A DNA stretch of 64,000 nt from Chromobacterium sp. IIBBL 290-4 (GCF_024207115.1 NZ_CP100128.1:372001-436000); one strand, 5' to 3'; positions 1-9,882 are shown, numbered from the stretch's first letter. Notes: generated from the letters alone by a model not told the origin. Program-made: numbers and translations.

Positions 1-25
1 ACTGTTTGGAAATGTGATCTGCCAT
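1..25 (-). CDS. phoU: PhoU-like phosphate signalling protein, N-terminal fragment
   Basis: Only the first eight codons are inside the window; they read MADHISKQ after a GAGG ribosome site. This resembles the opening of PhoU proteins, which have an HIS-(G/K)-QF motif near the N terminus and act as negative regulators of the Pho regulon with the Pst transporter. It lies on the same strand as rpiA and downstream of it. The call rests on eight residues and is tentative. Confidence 0.5.
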
Positions 26-108
26 GTTCGCCTCAGAATCTTGCGGGTAATCGGGGTAAACGGGAATTTTAATCCAGACAGATGACAATGCTATGACATG
101 ACATCTAA

Positions 109-131
109 GCGCCGCCGGCGCGCGGCGGCGC
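109..131. terminator. GC-rich hairpin between rpiA and phoU
   Basis: A perfect 8-bp stem (109-116 with 124-131, GCGCCGCC/GGCGGCGC) with a 7-nt loop lies just past the rpiA stop codon. There is no clear T-run after it on the minus strand, so it may be an attenuating or processing hairpin rather than a strong intrinsic terminator. Confidence 0.4.
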
Positions 132-146
132 GGATTCCCATTCGGT

Positions 147-806
147 TTAGCGCAGCACTTCCACGCCGTCCTGCTTGCCCAAGAGCAGCACATCGGCGCG
201 GCGGCGGGCGAACAGGCCGCAGGTGACCACGCCGGCGATGTGATTGATGATCTCTTCCAGCTCCACCGGCTTCATGATCTGCAGGCCGTGCACGTCGATG
301 ATGACGTTGCCGTTGTCGGTGCTCACGCCCTGACGCAGCTCCGGGTGGCCGCCCAGTTTCACCAGTTCGCGCGCCACATAGCTGCGCGCCATCGGGATCA
401 CTTCGATAGGCAGCGGGAAAGCGCCCAGCATCGCGACGTATTTTTTCTCGTCGGCGATACAGATGAACTCGTCCGCCACGCCGGCGACGATCTTCTCGCG
501 CGTCAGCGCCGCGCCGCCGCCCTTGATCATGTGCAGGTGATGGTTGATCTCGTCGGCGCCGTCGATGTACACCGGCATCTTTTCCACTTCGTTCAAATCG
601 AACACCGGGATGTGATGCGCTTTCAGGCGGGCGGTGGAGGCCTCGGAGCTGGACACCGCGCCCTTGATCCGGCCCTTGATGCTGGCCAGCTCCTCGATGA
701 ACAGGTTGACGGTGCTGCCGGTGCCCACGCCGATGATGGCGTCTTCCGGCACGAATTCCAGCGCTTTCTTGGCGACGGCGAGCTTCAGTTGATCCTGGGT
801 CAGCAT
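147..806 (-). CDS. rpiA: Ribose-5-phosphate isomerase A
   Basis: Interconverts ribose-5-phosphate and ribulose-5-phosphate in the non-oxidative pentose phosphate pathway, in the cytoplasm. The 219-residue product has the phosphate-binding GVGTGSTVN loop near residue 28, the DGADEI motif with the catalytic aspartates, and [11 protein letters not shown], all hallmarks of RpiA. The start at 806 is preferred over an in-frame ATG at 842 because a perfect AGGAGG lies seven bases upstream of it. It is the last complete gene of a minus-strand run from the methyltransferase through ispF, with a 101-bp gap to ispF that could hold its own promoter. The length is normal for the family. Confidence 0.96.
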   Translation of the reverse strand: MLTQDQLKLAVAKKALEFVPEDAIIGVGTGSTVNLFIEELASIKGRIKGAVSSSEASTARLKAHHIPVFDLNEVEKMPVYIDGADEINHHLHMIKGGGAALTREKIVAGVADEFICIADEKKYVAMLGAFPLPIEVIPMARSYVARELVKLGGHPELRQGVSTDNGNVIIDVHGLQIMKPVELEEIINHIAGVVTCGLFARRRADVLLLGKQDGVEVLR

Positions 807-907
807 GGTGTGGCCTCCTGGCTTAGGTGTGGTTCCGCCCATACAGGCTGGGCGATGATGTCGGATTATCCCACAAGCGGGCCTTCATGACAGCCCGCGC
901 GCCGGTT

Positions 908-1384
908 TCAGGCCGGCATCAGCAAGCAGACCGCCTGGGCTTCAATGGCTTCGCAACGGCCCAGATAGCCCAGCTTCTCATTGGTCTTGCCCTTGACGTT
1001 GACCGCGGCGATGTCCAGCCCCAGGTCGGCGGCGATATTGGCGCGCATCGCGTCGATATGCGGCGCCAGCTTGGGCTGCTGCGCGATCAGGGTACTGTCC
1101 ACATTGATGGGCCGCCAGCCGGCCGCGCGCACGCGCGCCGCCGCCTCGCGCAACAGGACGCGACTGTCCGCGCCCTTGAACTCGACGGCCGTATCCGGGA
1201 AATGGCGGCCGATATCGCCCAGCGCCGCCGCGCCCAATAGCGCGTCGGTGATGGCGTGCAGCAGCGCGTCGGCATCGGAATGGCCTAACAGCCCTTTGGC
1301 GTGCGGAATGTCCACGCCGCCCAGAATCAGCGGACGTCCTTCCACCAGCTGATGCACATCGTAGCCTTGTCCGATTCGGAACAT
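908..1384 (-). CDS. ispF: 2-C-methyl-D-erythritol 2,4-cyclodiphosphate synthase
   Basis: Fifth enzyme of the MEP isoprenoid pathway: converts 4-diphosphocytidyl-methylerythritol 2-phosphate to the cyclic diphosphate with loss of CMP. The 158-residue protein opens with [11 protein letters not shown], carrying the metal-binding Asp and His, and has [19 protein letters not shown] in the middle, the other metal-ligand region. The C-terminal [11 protein letters not shown] segment is also typical. It starts 11 bp after the ispD stop, so the pair is almost certainly cotranscribed; adjacent ispD and ispF is the usual proteobacterial arrangement. Confidence 0.97.
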   Translation of the reverse strand: MFRIGQGYDVHQLVEGRPLILGGVDIPHAKGLLGHSDADALLHAITDALLGAAALGDIGRHFPDTAVEFKGADSRVLLREAAARVRAAGWRPINVDSTLIAQQPKLAPHIDAMRANIAADLGLDIAAVNVKGKTNEKLGYLGRCEAIEAQAVCLLMPA

Positions 1385-1395
1385 ATTCTTACCGT

Positions 1396-2082
1396 TTATT
1401 CAGCATCCCTCGCGGCCAGGATGGCGCGCGCCAGCGCCAGGTCGCGGGGATAGGTTACCTTGAAATTCTGCGCGTCGCCTTCCACCAGCAAGGGCTTCAT
1501 GCCCAAGCGCTCGATGGCGGACGACTCGTCGGTGATGTCTTCCGCCGCCACGCCAGCCAACGCCTTGGCCAGCAGGCCGGCGCGGAACATTTGCGGCGTC
1601 TGCGCCAGCCACAGGCCATTGCGCGACACCGTCGCGCCCACCCGCCCCTCGCTGTCCGCCCGCTTCACCGTGTCCGGCACCGGCAGGGCCAGCAGGCCGC
1701 CCACTTGATGCTGGGCCAGCGCGGCGATCAGACGCTCCACCGCCGCCGCCGGCAGGCAGCAGCGCGCGGCGTCGTGCACCAGCACCCAGTCATCCTCGGC
1801 GCAGGCCAAGGCCTGCAAGCCCTGCGTCACGCTTTCGGCGCGGCAGGCGCCGCCGACGCGATGGATGGACAGCTTGGGCAGATTCCAGTCGAAATCGTCG
1901 AACCACTCGTCCTGCGGCGAAATCACCACCGCCACTTCATCGATGGCGTCCACCGCCGCCAAGGTGGCCAGCGTATGCCACATCAGCGGCTTGCCGTTCA
2001 ATTGCAGATATTGCTTGGGGCTGGGCGCGCCGAAGCGGCTGCCGGAGCCCGCCGCCGGCACCAGCGCGATCATTCTCGCCAT
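1396..2082 (-). CDS. ispD: 2-C-methyl-D-erythritol 4-phosphate cytidylyltransferase
   Basis: Third step of the MEP pathway: transfers CMP from CTP to methylerythritol phosphate. The N-terminal nucleotide-binding signature [11 protein letters not shown] followed by PKQY is clear, as are VHDAARC and EDITDES near the C terminus. The 228-residue length is normal. A second in-frame ATG lies three codons in (2073), and either could be used; a GAGG lies just before 2082. Only four bases separate it from the dnaQ stop, so dnaQ, ispD and ispF form a tight operon linking replication fidelity and isoprenoid genes. Confidence 0.96.
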   Translation of the reverse strand: MARMIALVPAAGSGSRFGAPSPKQYLQLNGKPLMWHTLATLAAVDAIDEVAVVISPQDEWFDDFDWNLPKLSIHRVGGACRAESVTQGLQALACAEDDWVLVHDAARCCLPAAAVERLIAALAQHQVGGLLALPVPDTVKRADSEGRVGATVSRNGLWLAQTPQMFRAGLLAKALAGVAAEDITDESSAIERLGMKPLLVEGDAQNFKVTYPRDLALARAILAARDAE

Positions 2083-2086
2083 GGCC

Positions 2087-2809
2087 TCAGCCCTCCGCCG
2101 GCGCCGGATTTTCCAAGGCGCGCCAGATGCACGCGCCTTTGACGGTTTTGTCCAAGGTATCCAGATAAGCCTGATGCTCGGCCAGCTCCGCCTCGTTCGC
2201 CCGCGCCACTTTCAACGGCTTGCGCTCGAAATCGATGTCCTGGCCGCTTAAGGCGCCCGGCACCTCCACATCGATGTCCATGGCCAGGCTTTCCTGGCCG
2301 CGCGTCATCCACAGATAGACTTCGGACAGCAGCTCGCAGTCCACCAGCGCGCCGTGCAGCGTCCGGTTGGAGCGGTCGATCTCGAAACGGTCGCACAAGG
2401 CGTCCAGGCTGTTGCGCTTGCCGGGGAACATGTCGCGCGCCTCGGCCAGCGTGTCGATCACATTGGCGCACAGCTCGTGCACCGGCGGCAGCCCCAGCTT
2501 GCCGAACTCGGCATTGAGAAAGCCTACGTCGAAGGGCGCGTTGTGGATGATCAGCTCGGCGTCGCGCAGAAAATCAGCGATTTCCTGCGCCACCTTGGCG
2601 TATACCGGCTTGCCTTCGAGAAACTCCAGCGAAATGCCGTGCACGCGCTGGGCGTCGGGATCGATGGGCCGCTCGGGATGAATATATAGATGCAGATGCT
2701 TGCCGGTGAGCTTGCGTCCAATCATTTCCAGGCCGGCGAACTCGATGATGCGGTGGCCCTGCTGCGGATCGAGACCGGTGGTTTCGGTATCGAGGATAAT
2801 CTGTCTCAT
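2087..2809 (-). CDS. dnaQ: DNA polymerase III epsilon subunit (3'-5' proofreading exonuclease)
   Basis: Proofreading subunit of the replicative polymerase core. The 240-residue protein has the three DEDDh exonuclease motifs: Exo I DTETTG at residues 7-12, Exo II around HNAPFDVGF at about residue 94, and Exo III HGALVDCELL at about 155, giving the DEDD acids and the catalytic His. The C-terminal tail, after about residue 185, is the region that binds the polymerase alpha subunit in E. coli. It lies 48 bp after rnhA on the same strand; dnaQ next to rnhA is conserved in many proteobacteria, though there the two are often divergent, whereas here they are codirectional. Confidence 0.96.
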   Translation of the reverse strand: MRQIILDTETTGLDPQQGHRIIEFAGLEMIGRKLTGKHLHLYIHPERPIDPDAQRVHGISLEFLEGKPVYAKVAQEIADFLRDAELIIHNAPFDVGFLNAEFGKLGLPPVHELCANVIDTLAEARDMFPGKRNSLDALCDRFEIDRSNRTLHGALVDCELLSEVYLWMTRGQESLAMDIDVEVPGALSGQDIDFERKPLKVARANEAELAEHQAYLDTLDKTVKGACIWRALENPAPAEG

Positions 2810-2857
2810 GCTGCTTCCCGCTCGCCGCCCCTTAAATAGAGACGGCCGCTGCTTGCT

Positions 2858-3301
2858 TTACGCCGCCGACACGCCTTGATTGGCGAGTTGGTCGGCTCTC
2901 TCGTTGAACTCATGGCCGGCATGGCCCTTGACCCAACGCCACTCCACTTCAAGGTGGCGGTTGCGCTCGGCGTCCAGCTGCATCCATAGATCGGCGTTCT
3001 TCACCGGCTCTTTAGCCGCGGTTTTCCAGCCGCGCGCCTTCCAGCCGTGTATCCACTCCGAAATGCCTTTCTGCACGTATTGCGAGTCGGTATAGACCAC
3101 CACGCGGCACGGCCGGTTCAGCGCTTCCAAGCCCTTGATCACCGCCATGATCTCCATGCGGTTATTGGTGGTGCCGCGCTCGCCGCCGCACAATTCCTTT
3201 TCTTTGCCCTTGTAACGCAATAAGGCGCCCCAGCCGCCGGGGCCGGGATTGCCCTTGCAGGCGCCGTCGGTATAAATCTCGACTTTGTCTTCAGTAGTCA
3301 T
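2858..3301 (-). CDS. rnhA: Ribonuclease HI
   Basis: Cleaves RNA in RNA:DNA hybrids, for example R-loops and Okazaki primers. The 147-residue product carries the DEDD metal-binding residues in order: YTDGAC (Asp12), NNRMEI, YTDSQYV, and ERADQLAN near the C terminus. The start at 3301 (MTTEDKVE) was chosen because an in-frame ATG farther upstream (3379) would overlap the 3' end of the methyltransferase gene by about 65 bp and add residues unlike RNase H. The ribosome site (GAGAC) is weak. The gap to the upstream methyltransferase stop is 13 bp, so they are likely cotranscribed. Confidence 0.95.
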   Translation of the reverse strand: MTTEDKVEIYTDGACKGNPGPGGWGALLRYKGKEKELCGGERGTTNNRMEIMAVIKGLEALNRPCRVVVYTDSQYVQKGISEWIHGWKARGWKTAAKEPVKNADLWMQLDAERNRHLEVEWRWVKGHAGHEFNERADQLANQGVSAA

Positions 3302-3314
3302 GCTGTCTCGTTGA

Positions 3315-4076
3315 TTAACAGGACGGTGCGCCGTCCTGCTTGTTGCTGTCGGGTTGCTTGTGGGTATGCTGGCGCTCATTGCCGGCCACTACGCCGAGCG
3401 CGCCCTGGCTCTGGGCCGCCTGCTTCCATTTCGGCGTGATCAGGCGCATGCCGCGCCGGCGCTTCACCGCCTCGATGCCGTAAACGCCGGCCGCCAGCGG
3501 CCACCAACGCTCGCCGGCCCCCTCCATGAAATCGCAGCGGCCCAGCCAATCCTGCTTGGAGAACGGCGGCGCGTAAGCGATAAAGTCGCTCTCTTCCAGC
3601 TCCAGCTCCAGCAGCGCCAACCAGTCTTTGATCCGCAGCTGGGTGAAGAAGTTGCCGTTCCACGGCGCGCGCTCCTTGCCCTGGATCAACCGGCGCACGC
3701 CCCACAGCGACAAGGGATTGAAGCCGGTCAGGATCAAACGCCCCTCCGGCATCAGCACGCGATCGGCCTCGCGCAGTACTTGGTGCGGCTGAGTGGTAAA
3801 ATCCAGCACATGGGGCATGACCAGCAGGTCCAGGCTGCGGGTTTCGAACGGCAAAAAGGCGGCGTCGCAACGCACGCCCACTTCGCCGTGATCGGCCACC
3901 CGGCACTGCCAGGCAATGCGGTTGCCGCGCAAGGCATCCATCTCCGGCACGCCCACCTGCACGGCGTGATATCCGAACACATCGGCGACCGCCCGTTCGA
4001 AATAGGCCTGCTCGCGCTCAAGCAGATAGCGGCCCAGCTCGGTGTCGGTCAGCCAGGCGCCAAACGAATTTTTCAT
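3315..4076 (-). CDS. Class I SAM-dependent methyltransferase (YafS-like)
   Basis: A 253-residue protein with a methyltransferase core at about residues 40-150. It shows the motif of post-II residues [12 protein letters not shown] and the [18 protein letters not shown] segment typical of the Methyltransf_11 fold. The genomic position, between gloB and rnhA/dnaQ, is the same as E. coli yafS, which supports the assignment to that uncharacterised family. The substrate is unknown. The last 30 residues are polar and look disordered. Its start lies only 14 bp from the divergent gloB start, so both genes must share one short control region or have promoters inside each other. Confidence 0.85.
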   Translation of the reverse strand: MKNSFGAWLTDTELGRYLLEREQAYFERAVADVFGYHAVQVGVPEMDALRGNRIAWQCRVADHGEVGVRCDAAFLPFETRSLDLLVMPHVLDFTTQPHQVLREADRVLMPEGRLILTGFNPLSLWGVRRLIQGKERAPWNGNFFTQLRIKDWLALLELELEESDFIAYAPPFSKQDWLGRCDFMEGAGERWWPLAAGVYGIEAVKRRRGMRLITPKWKQAAQSQGALGVVAGNERQHTHKQPDSNKQDGAPSC

Positions 4077-4090
4077 CTAAGGAGGGCCTT

Positions 4091-4858
4091 ATGCCAGCCA
4101 GTTTCAGCATCACCCCGGTTGGGGCGTTCACTGACAATTATATCTGGGTTTTGCGCCAGGGCGCGCGCGCGGTGGCAGTGGACCCGGGCGAAGCCGCACC
4201 GCTGATGGATTATCTGGCGGCCGAAAACCTTCAGCTGGAAGCGATTCTGATTACCCATCATCATGGCGATCATTGCGGCGGCGTGGCGGAATTGGCTCAA
4301 GCCTGGCCGGACGCCCTTGTCTACGGCCCGATCGGCCTGGCCGGCATCACCTGTCCGGTTTCAGAAAACGACAGCGTCACGCTGAGCATGGGGACGGCGA
4401 AAGTCTTGGCGGTGCCGGGCCACACCTTGGACCATCTTGCATACCATATAGAAGGACATCTGTTTTGCGGCGACACCATGTTCGCGGCAGGCTGCGGCAG
4501 GCTGTTCGAAGGCACGCCGCGGCAGATGCTGGATTCGCTGAAAAAACTGGCGGCTCTGCCCCCGGAAACCAAGGTTTACCCGGCCCACGAATACACGCTG
4601 TCCAATTTGCGCTTCGCCCTGGCCGCCGACCCGGCCAATCCGGTGCTGAGCATGCGGATGAGCCGCGATACGGCGCTGCGCGAACGCGGCCAGGCCACGC
4701 TGCCCTCCACCATCGCGCTGGAAATCGCCAGCAATCCATTTTTGCGCAGCGGCGTGCCGGCTATCCGCGCCAGCCTGCTCCAGCAAGGCGGCCGGCCCGA
4801 TGACGATGAAACCGCCTGCTTTGCCCGGCTGCGCGCCTGGAAAAACGATTTCCGCTGA
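4091..4858 (+). CDS. gloB: Hydroxyacylglutathione hydrolase (glyoxalase II)
   Basis: Hydrolyses S-lactoylglutathione to D-lactate and glutathione in methylglyoxal detoxification. The 255-residue protein has the metallo-beta-lactamase zinc motif THHHGDH at residues 55-61, GHTLDH for the next ligand, and FCGDTMF supplying the bridging aspartate, followed by PAHEYT. The C-terminal domain with NPFLRS matches the glyoxalase II family. A strong AGGAGG lies eight bases before the ATG. It diverges from the methyltransferase gene with a 14-bp gap. Confidence 0.96.
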   Translation: MPASFSITPVGAFTDNYIWVLRQGARAVAVDPGEAAPLMDYLAAENLQLEAILITHHHGDHCGGVAELAQAWPDALVYGPIGLAGITCPVSENDSVTLSMGTAKVLAVPGHTLDHLAYHIEGHLFCGDTMFAAGCGRLFEGTPRQMLDSLKKLAALPPETKVYPAHEYTLSNLRFALAADPANPVLSMRMSRDTALRERGQATLPSTIALEIASNPFLRSGVPAIRASLLQQGGRPDDDETACFARLRAWKNDFR

Positions 4859-4884
4859 CCATGCCCCATGCCGGATAAGTGAAT

Positions 4885-4900
4885 CTGCGGTGCGCCGCAG
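4885..4900 (+). terminator. Hairpin after gloB
   Basis: CTGCGG-TGCG-CCGCAG forms a 6-bp stem with a 4-nt loop, followed by CTTTATCCTTTG, a broken T-rich tract. It is a plausible but weak intrinsic terminator for gloB. Confidence 0.4.
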
Positions 4901-4971
4901 CTTTATCCTTTGCTTGCGCTGGAATTGGGCTATTAACAATGAAAGCGCATGAAATTATTTGGTTTTTTCAA

Positions 4972-5000
4972 TTGACACCCCTAAAGCGCGTGATTAGCAT
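4972..5000 (+). promoter_or_regulatory. Sigma-70-type promoter upstream of mltD
   Basis: TTGACA (4972-4977), a 17-bp spacer and TAGCAT (4995-5000) lie 30 bp before the mltD start. The -35 is perfect and the -10 matches four of six positions. Confidence 0.55.
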
Positions 5001-5030
5001 CAGCCAGAATCAGAATTACGGGTCCGCCAG

Positions 5031-6884
5031 ATGATACGCCTTACACCATTGGCACTTTCCTTGTCGTTGGCTTTGCTTTCGGCATCGACAGCCATAGCCG
5101 CCGCCAATCCCGCCCCCGCGCAAAGCGTGGATGAGGGCTTGGCCGCCGGCCTCGACATGATGCTGCAGAACTCCAGCCTGTTGCGCAATGGCGACGATGT
5201 ATGGAAACGCGTGCGGGAAGGCTTCCAAATGGACGAGGTCAGCGCCGACACGGTGCGCCGCCAGGAACGTTTCTACGCCAGCCGCCCGGAATACTTCAAA
5301 CGCACGCTGGACCGCAGCCGCAAATACCTGTTCCACATCATGAACGAGGTGGAGCGCCGCGGCATGCCGACCGAGATCGCGCTGCTGCCCATGGTGGAGA
5401 GCGCCTTCGTGCCCACCAACAGCTCGCGCGTCGGCGCGGCCGGCCTGTGGCAGTTCATGCCGGCCACCGGCCGCCAGTACGGCCTGGAGCAAACCTGGTG
5501 GTATGACGGCCGCCGCGACGTGGTGGACGCCACCCGCGCCGCGCTGGATTATCTGCAAAACCTGTACGCCCAATTCGGCGACTGGGGTCTGGCGCTGGCC
5601 GCCTACAACTGGGGCGAGGGCAATGTCGCCCGCGCCATCGCCAAGGCTCAGGCCGCCGGCGTGACGCCCAGTTACGAAACCATCCGGATGCCGAACGAGA
5701 CGCGCAACTACGTGCCCAAGCTGCTGGCGGTGCGCAATATCCTGCTGGATCCGGAAAAATACGGCGTCCACCTCGACAAATTCCCGAACAAGCCCTACTT
5801 CGTCAGCGTCTCAACCGGCAAGCACATGAATATCGACATCGCGGCCAAACTGGCCGGCATGTCGGTTTCCGACTTCAAGGAGCTGAACCCGGCCTTCAAC
5901 TTGCCGGTGTTCGCCTACAAGGCCGGCCGCCAGATGCTGTTGCCGGTGGCCAAAGCCGAAAAATTCCAGGCCAGCCTGGAAAAATGGGACAAGCCGCTGC
6001 TGACTTGGGAAGTCTATGTTCCCAAATCCGACCAGAATGTCCGCGACATCGCCAACGATCACGGCATGAGCGCTTCGTCGCTGCTGGCCGCCAACCGCAT
6101 CAGCGGCGCCACCCTGCGCGCCGGCCAACCGGTGCTGGTGGCGATGAACAAGCAACTGAACGACGGCCAGCCGCTGGAGTCGGTGGACACGCCGCTGAGC
6201 CAGCCGGCTATCGCCGGCGCGACCATGCTGGCGCAAGCGGATGAAACGCCCGCTCCCGCGCCGCAACCATCGCCCTCCGCGGCTCCCGCGGTATTGACCG
6301 CATCCGCCGCGCCAGTTCCGGCCGCGACGCCAGCCGTGCAGCCGGTCGCCGTCATCGCCGCAGCCGCGCCTGAAGCGGTCCCTGCCACGGCCAGCAATGC
6401 CATCGAACCCAACATCGCGCGGCAAACCACGACGCTTTTGGCCAGCGCCGCGCCTGACGACAACGGCCCGGCCCGCTCGCTCGCCACCCGCGACTTGGGC
6501 AGCTACACCGTGGCCAGCGGCGATACGCTGTACAGCATCGCGCGCCGCAGCAATTTGAGCGTGGATGAGCTGAAGGCGCTGAACGGCCTGGACGGCAACC
6601 TGGTGCAAGCCGGCCAACAACTGCGACTCAAAGCCGACGCCCAGCAAGACGCGCTTCTCGCCAGCAATGAAAGCAAGCGCGACCCGGCCTTGATCCAGGC
6701 CGCTGACAACCGTCCCGCGCCCAGCAACCGCCACAGCGCCGAATACGTGGTGCAGCGCGGCGACACGGTGTTCAGCATCGCCCGCCGTTTCGGCGTGACG
6801 CACCACGACATCCAGAAGCTGAACGGCAGCCGCCAGCCCAGCCATCTGCAGCCGGGTCAGAAAGTCAAAATCGTCGGACTGTAA
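5031..6884 (+). CDS. mltD: Membrane-bound lytic murein transglycosylase D with LysM repeats
   Basis: Cleaves peptidoglycan glycan strands with formation of 1,6-anhydromuramic acid. The 617-residue protein starts with a signal peptide ending near ALAAA/AIAAA at about residue 25. The SLT domain spans about residues 90-230, with the catalytic Glu123 in MVESAF and the GLWQFMPATGRQYGL motif. Clear LysM cell-wall-binding repeats lie at about 492-534 and 571-617, each with GDT-SIARR; a degenerate third may lie near 325-370. A Pro/Ala-rich linker (about 410-470) joins the halves. No lipobox cysteine was seen, unlike E. coli MltD. A convergent strong terminator follows the gene. Confidence 0.95.
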   Translation: MIRLTPLALSLSLALLSASTAIAAANPAPAQSVDEGLAAGLDMMLQNSSLLRNGDDVWKRVREGFQMDEVSADTVRRQERFYASRPEYFKRTLDRSRKYLFHIMNEVERRGMPTEIALLPMVESAFVPTNSSRVGAAGLWQFMPATGRQYGLEQTWWYDGRRDVVDATRAALDYLQNLYAQFGDWGLALAAYNWGEGNVARAIAKAQAAGVTPSYETIRMPNETRNYVPKLLAVRNILLDPEKYGVHLDKFPNKPYFVSVSTGKHMNIDIAAKLAGMSVSDFKELNPAFNLPVFAYKAGRQMLLPVAKAEKFQASLEKWDKPLLTWEVYVPKSDQNVRDIANDHGMSASSLLAANRISGATLRAGQPVLVAMNKQLNDGQPLESVDTPLSQPAIAGATMLAQADETPAPAPQPSPSAAPAVLTASAAPVPAATPAVQPVAVIAAAAPEAVPATASNAIEPNIARQTTTLLASAAPDDNGPARSLATRDLGSYTVASGDTLYSIARRSNLSVDELKALNGLDGNLVQAGQQLRLKADAQQDALLASNESKRDPALIQAADNRPAPSNRHSAEYVVQRGDTVFSIARRFGVTHHDIQKLNGSRQPSHLQPGQKVKIVGL

Positions 6885-6899
6885 GCAGCCGGCGACAAA

Positions 6900-6926
6900 C
6901 AAGGCCGGGACAACTCCCGGCCTTGT
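6900..6926. terminator. Bidirectional terminator between mltD and FUSC gene
   Basis: CAAGGCCGGGA (6900-6910) pairs perfectly with TCCCGGCCTTG (6915-6925) around a CAAC loop and is followed by TTCATTT. It sits exactly between two convergent genes and could serve both. Confidence 0.85.
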
Positions 6927-7994
6927 TCATTTCCCCTTCGTCAAACGATCCAAACCCATCATCTTCCTCACCAGACTGCGCGCCGGCGGCGGCGCGGCGA
7001 TCAAGCGGGGCAGGATCTCCTGCAACTGTCCGCGCAGCCCTTCCACCGTCAGCGACAATTCCGCCACCAGCCAGTGGCAATGGGTAGGTTGACGCATTTT
7101 CGCCGGATTGTCGGCGGCGGGCAGCGGATCGGCCAGCAACTGCGGCTGATTGAAACGCAAGGCATGCGCGGCGCGCAGCAAGGTGCGCACGATCACCCGC
7201 CGCGGCGAGCGGCTTTCCGCCAAAGCCGGCGTATCGGCGGCCACTTCGTCCATTCTGTCGAGCAAGGTCCAGATGCTGCGCTGCGCGCGCTGCACCTGGT
7301 CCAGCTCGGCATGTCTCAGCGCAGCCTCCTGCGTGACCGCGGCCAGCAAGCCCCGCATCCGGATCAGCCTGGCATTGAACTGATCCAGCGCCGCGTCCCC
7401 CTCCACCGGTAAGCGCCGGGCGATGCGGTTGTATAGCAAGGCCGCCTCGCGCAGATTGTCCGCCAGCAGGAAACGCCAGCTATCCACCGCCCGCAAAGGC
7501 AGCGTCGCCGCCGCGGCCATGCCTATCAGCGAGCCGATCAGCACATTGCAGCTGCGCCACAAGGCTTCCGCAATGGGCTCATCGCCCAGGCCGCCGACAA
7601 TCACCAGGGTGATGCCGGTCAGCAAGGCGAGATAGCCGCCCTTCCCCTGCGCATGCCAGCTGCTCAGGCCCACCACCGCCAGCATCCAGCCATAGCAGGC
7701 CCAGGGCGACCAGCCATGCAGCACGATGGCTATCAGGCCCGCCGCAGCGCCCAGCAGCGAGCCGCCCATCCGCTCCAGCGCCTTGCGCCGCACGCCGCCC
7801 CAATGCGGCACGCCGCCCAGCACGATCAAAATCGTCACCAGCATCCAGCCGCCATGCGGCAACCCGGTCGTCAACACCAGCGCCAGCCCGATGAGAAAAG
7901 CCAGAACCACGCGCAAGACATGCGCCTGCCGCGCATACCGGTTCAAATAATAGGGCACCACCAACACGCGCCACGGCTGCTGCCAGCGATTCAT
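6927..7994 (-). CDS. FUSC-family inner-membrane protein (aromatic acid exporter-like)
   Basis: A 355-residue protein with about six N-terminal hydrophobic segments between residues 25 and 180 (for example [17 protein letters not shown] and [33 protein letters not shown]), then a soluble C-terminal half. The segment around [19 protein letters not shown] is characteristic of the fusaric acid resistance/aromatic acid exporter family. The likely role is efflux of a weak organic acid, but the substrate cannot be read from sequence. It begins four bases after the dtd stop, with its GGAG ribosome site inside the end of dtd, so the two are cotranscribed. Confidence 0.8.
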   Translation of the reverse strand: MNRWQQPWRVLVVPYYLNRYARQAHVLRVVLAFLIGLALVLTTGLPHGGWMLVTILIVLGGVPHWGGVRRKALERMGGSLLGAAAGLIAIVLHGWSPWACYGWMLAVVGLSSWHAQGKGGYLALLTGITLVIVGGLGDEPIAEALWRSCNVLIGSLIGMAAAATLPLRAVDSWRFLLADNLREAALLYNRIARRLPVEGDAALDQFNARLIRMRGLLAAVTQEAALRHAELDQVQRAQRSIWTLLDRMDEVAADTPALAESRSPRRVIVRTLLRAAHALRFNQPQLLADPLPAADNPAKMRQPTHCHWLVAELSLTVEGLRGQLQEILPRLIAAPPPARSLVRKMMGLDRLTKGK

Positions 7995-7998
7995 CCCG

Positions 7999-8451
7999 CT
8001 ACTCCGGATTCTTGCTGTCCAGCCAGATGGTGACCGGGCCGTCGTTGATCAGGCTGACCTGCATGTCGGCGCCGAAGACGCCGGTCGGCACCGGCTTGCC
8101 CAGCGCGCTTGCCAGCTCGGCGACGAAGCGCTCGAACATAGGCTGCGAAATATCGCCGCGCGCCGCCCGCGAATAAGAGGGGCGGTTGCCCTTCTTGACG
8201 CTGGCGTGCAGGGTGAACTGGCTGACCGCCAGCGCCTCGCCGCCGCTATCCTGCAGGCTGCGGTTCATCACGCCGGCCTCGTCGTTGAAAATGCGCAGCT
8301 GGACGATCTTGCGCACCAGCCAGCCGATATCGTCCGCCCCGTCCGCCTCCTCCACGCCCACCAGCAACAGCAGGCCCGCGCCGATTTCGCCGGTGATCCG
8401 CTCCTCCACCGTCACCGCCGCGCGGGACACTCTTTGCACCAGCACTCGCAT
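7999..8451 (-). CDS. dtd: D-aminoacyl-tRNA deacylase
   Basis: Removes D-amino acids (and glycine) mischarged onto tRNA. The 150-residue protein has both DTD active-site motifs: SQFTLHA at about residue 78 and NDGPVT near 137, here NDGPVTIW. The length is typical for DTD1. It is divergent from yaaA across a 108-bp gap and is the first gene of a two-gene unit with the FUSC protein. Confidence 0.96.
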   Translation of the reverse strand: MRVLVQRVSRAAVTVEERITGEIGAGLLLLVGVEEADGADDIGWLVRKIVQLRIFNDEAGVMNRSLQDSGGEALAVSQFTLHASVKKGNRPSYSRAARGDISQPMFERFVAELASALGKPVPTGVFGADMQVSLINDGPVTIWLDSKNPE

Positions 8452-8559
8452 GCTTCGTTCCTTTCATATCGCGTGCTTTCCATTCTAACGAAACCCGCGC
8501 CCCGGGCGCGAGCGCGCAAACTTGCTTACAATAGCGCTCTGACAAGGAGGATGTGCCGC

Positions 8560-9333
8560 ATGCTGATGGTGATTTCGCCGGCCAAGACGCTGGATTACCA
8601 AACCCCGCCCGCGCTTTCGCGCTTCAGCCAACCCGATCTGCTGGACCACAGCGCCGAGCTGATCGCCGCGCTGCGCCAGAAAAGCCCGCTGGACATCGCC
8701 AAGCTGATGAGCATCAGCGACGCGCTGGCCAATCTGAATGTCGGCCGCTACGCCGACTGGCAGCCGCCATTCACGCCAGGCAATGCCAAGCAAGCCGTCT
8801 ACGCCTTCATGGGCGATGTCTACGAGGGTCTGAACGCCGCCACGCTGGATGAGCCCGCCGTGAGCTATCTGCAAAACCATCTGCGCATCCTGTCCGGCCT
8901 GTACGGCGCGCTGCGTCCGCTGGACCTGATGCAGGCCTACCGGCTGGAAATGGGCACCCGGCTGGCCAATGGCCGCGGCAAGAATCTGTATGAGTTTTGG
9001 GGCGGCATCGTCACCGACAAGCTCAACGAGCAATTGGATGCGCTGGGGCAGCGCACTTTGGTCAATCTGGCATCGGATGAGTACTTCAAATCGGTCAAAC
9101 CCAAGCTGCTGAACGCCGCCATCGTCACTCCGGTGTTTCAGGACAAAAAAAACGGCCAGTACAAGATCATCAGCTTCTACGCCAAGCGCGCGCGCGGCCT
9201 GATGGCGCGCTGGGCCGCCGAGCGCGGCGTGACCGATCCGGTACAATTGCGCGGCTTCGACAGCGAAGGCTATGCCTTCGACGCCACCGCCTCCAGCGAA
9301 CTGAGCTGGGTGTTCCGCCGCGATCACGAATAA
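8560..9333 (+). CDS. yaaA: YaaA family protein (peroxide stress response)
   Basis: A 257-residue DUF328/YaaA protein; in E. coli YaaA lowers intracellular free iron during hydrogen peroxide stress and the fold binds DNA. Diagnostic segments are [14 protein letters not shown] at the N terminus, [34 protein letters not shown] and the C-terminal FDSEGYAFD. The start at 8560 is preferred because AAGGAGG at 8544-8550 has a nine-base spacing to it; the ATG at 8551 abuts that site directly. It diverges from dtd. Confidence 0.94.
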   Translation: MLMVISPAKTLDYQTPPALSRFSQPDLLDHSAELIAALRQKSPLDIAKLMSISDALANLNVGRYADWQPPFTPGNAKQAVYAFMGDVYEGLNAATLDEPAVSYLQNHLRILSGLYGALRPLDLMQAYRLEMGTRLANGRGKNLYEFWGGIVTDKLNEQLDALGQRTLVNLASDEYFKSVKPKLLNAAIVTPVFQDKKNGQYKIISFYAKRARGLMARWAAERGVTDPVQLRGFDSEGYAFDATASSELSWVFRRDHE

Positions 9334-9357
9334 AGCACGCAAATATTCAAAACCGTT

Positions 9358-9882
9358 ATGATCATGCCTTTGCCCACCCTGGACAAAGGCATGACTCTCA
9401 CCCGCCTCGCCACGCCCGAAGACTCCGCCATCCTGGCGGAATTGTTCTATCAGATAGACCTGCATTATTTCGGCCCGGAACGCGCCAGCCGAGAGGCATC
9501 GGCCCGCTATGCGCGGGATAATTTGTTCCAGCCGCACTGCGGCGTGCAGATCATGCTGGCGGAACGGGATGGCCAGCCGCTAGGTTTGGCCACGTTCTCT
9601 CTGCTTTACCCCGCTCCGGAATACAGCGGCCAGTTGTATATGAAAGACTTGTTCACCTTGCCGGAAGCCCGCGGCAGCGGCGCAGGCCGCGCCCTGATGC
9701 GCGCGCTGGCGCAATTGGCCGTTCAAAATGGCTGCAAACGAATGGATTGGACCGCCGAACGCGGCAACGCCGGCGCGCTAGAATTCTATCGCCGCCTTGG
9801 CGCGTCCATTGTAGAAGACAAAATCTACTATCGGATCAGCGGCGAATCGCTAGTGAGCTTCAGCCGCCCGTCGGCATCATAA
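9358..9882 (+). CDS. GNAT-family N-acetyltransferase
   Basis: A protein of up to 174 residues with a single GNAT domain: MKDLFTLPEARGSGAGRALMRAL is the acetyl-CoA-binding motif A (RGSGAGRAL), and NAGALEFYRRLGA is motif B. The substrate is unknown; the acidic/aromatic N-terminal region resembles the diamine- and amino-acid-acetylating subgroup. Three in-frame ATGs are possible (9358, 9364, 9391); none has a well-spaced ribosome site, and 9391 (MTLTRLATPED) gives the most family-like N terminus. Confidence 0.85.
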   Translation: MIMPLPTLDKGMTLTRLATPEDSAILAELFYQIDLHYFGPERASREASARYARDNLFQPHCGVQIMLAERDGQPLGLATFSLLYPAPEYSGQLYMKDLFTLPEARGSGAGRALMRALAQLAVQNGCKRMDWTAERGNAGALEFYRRLGASIVEDKIYYRISGESLVSFSRPSAS

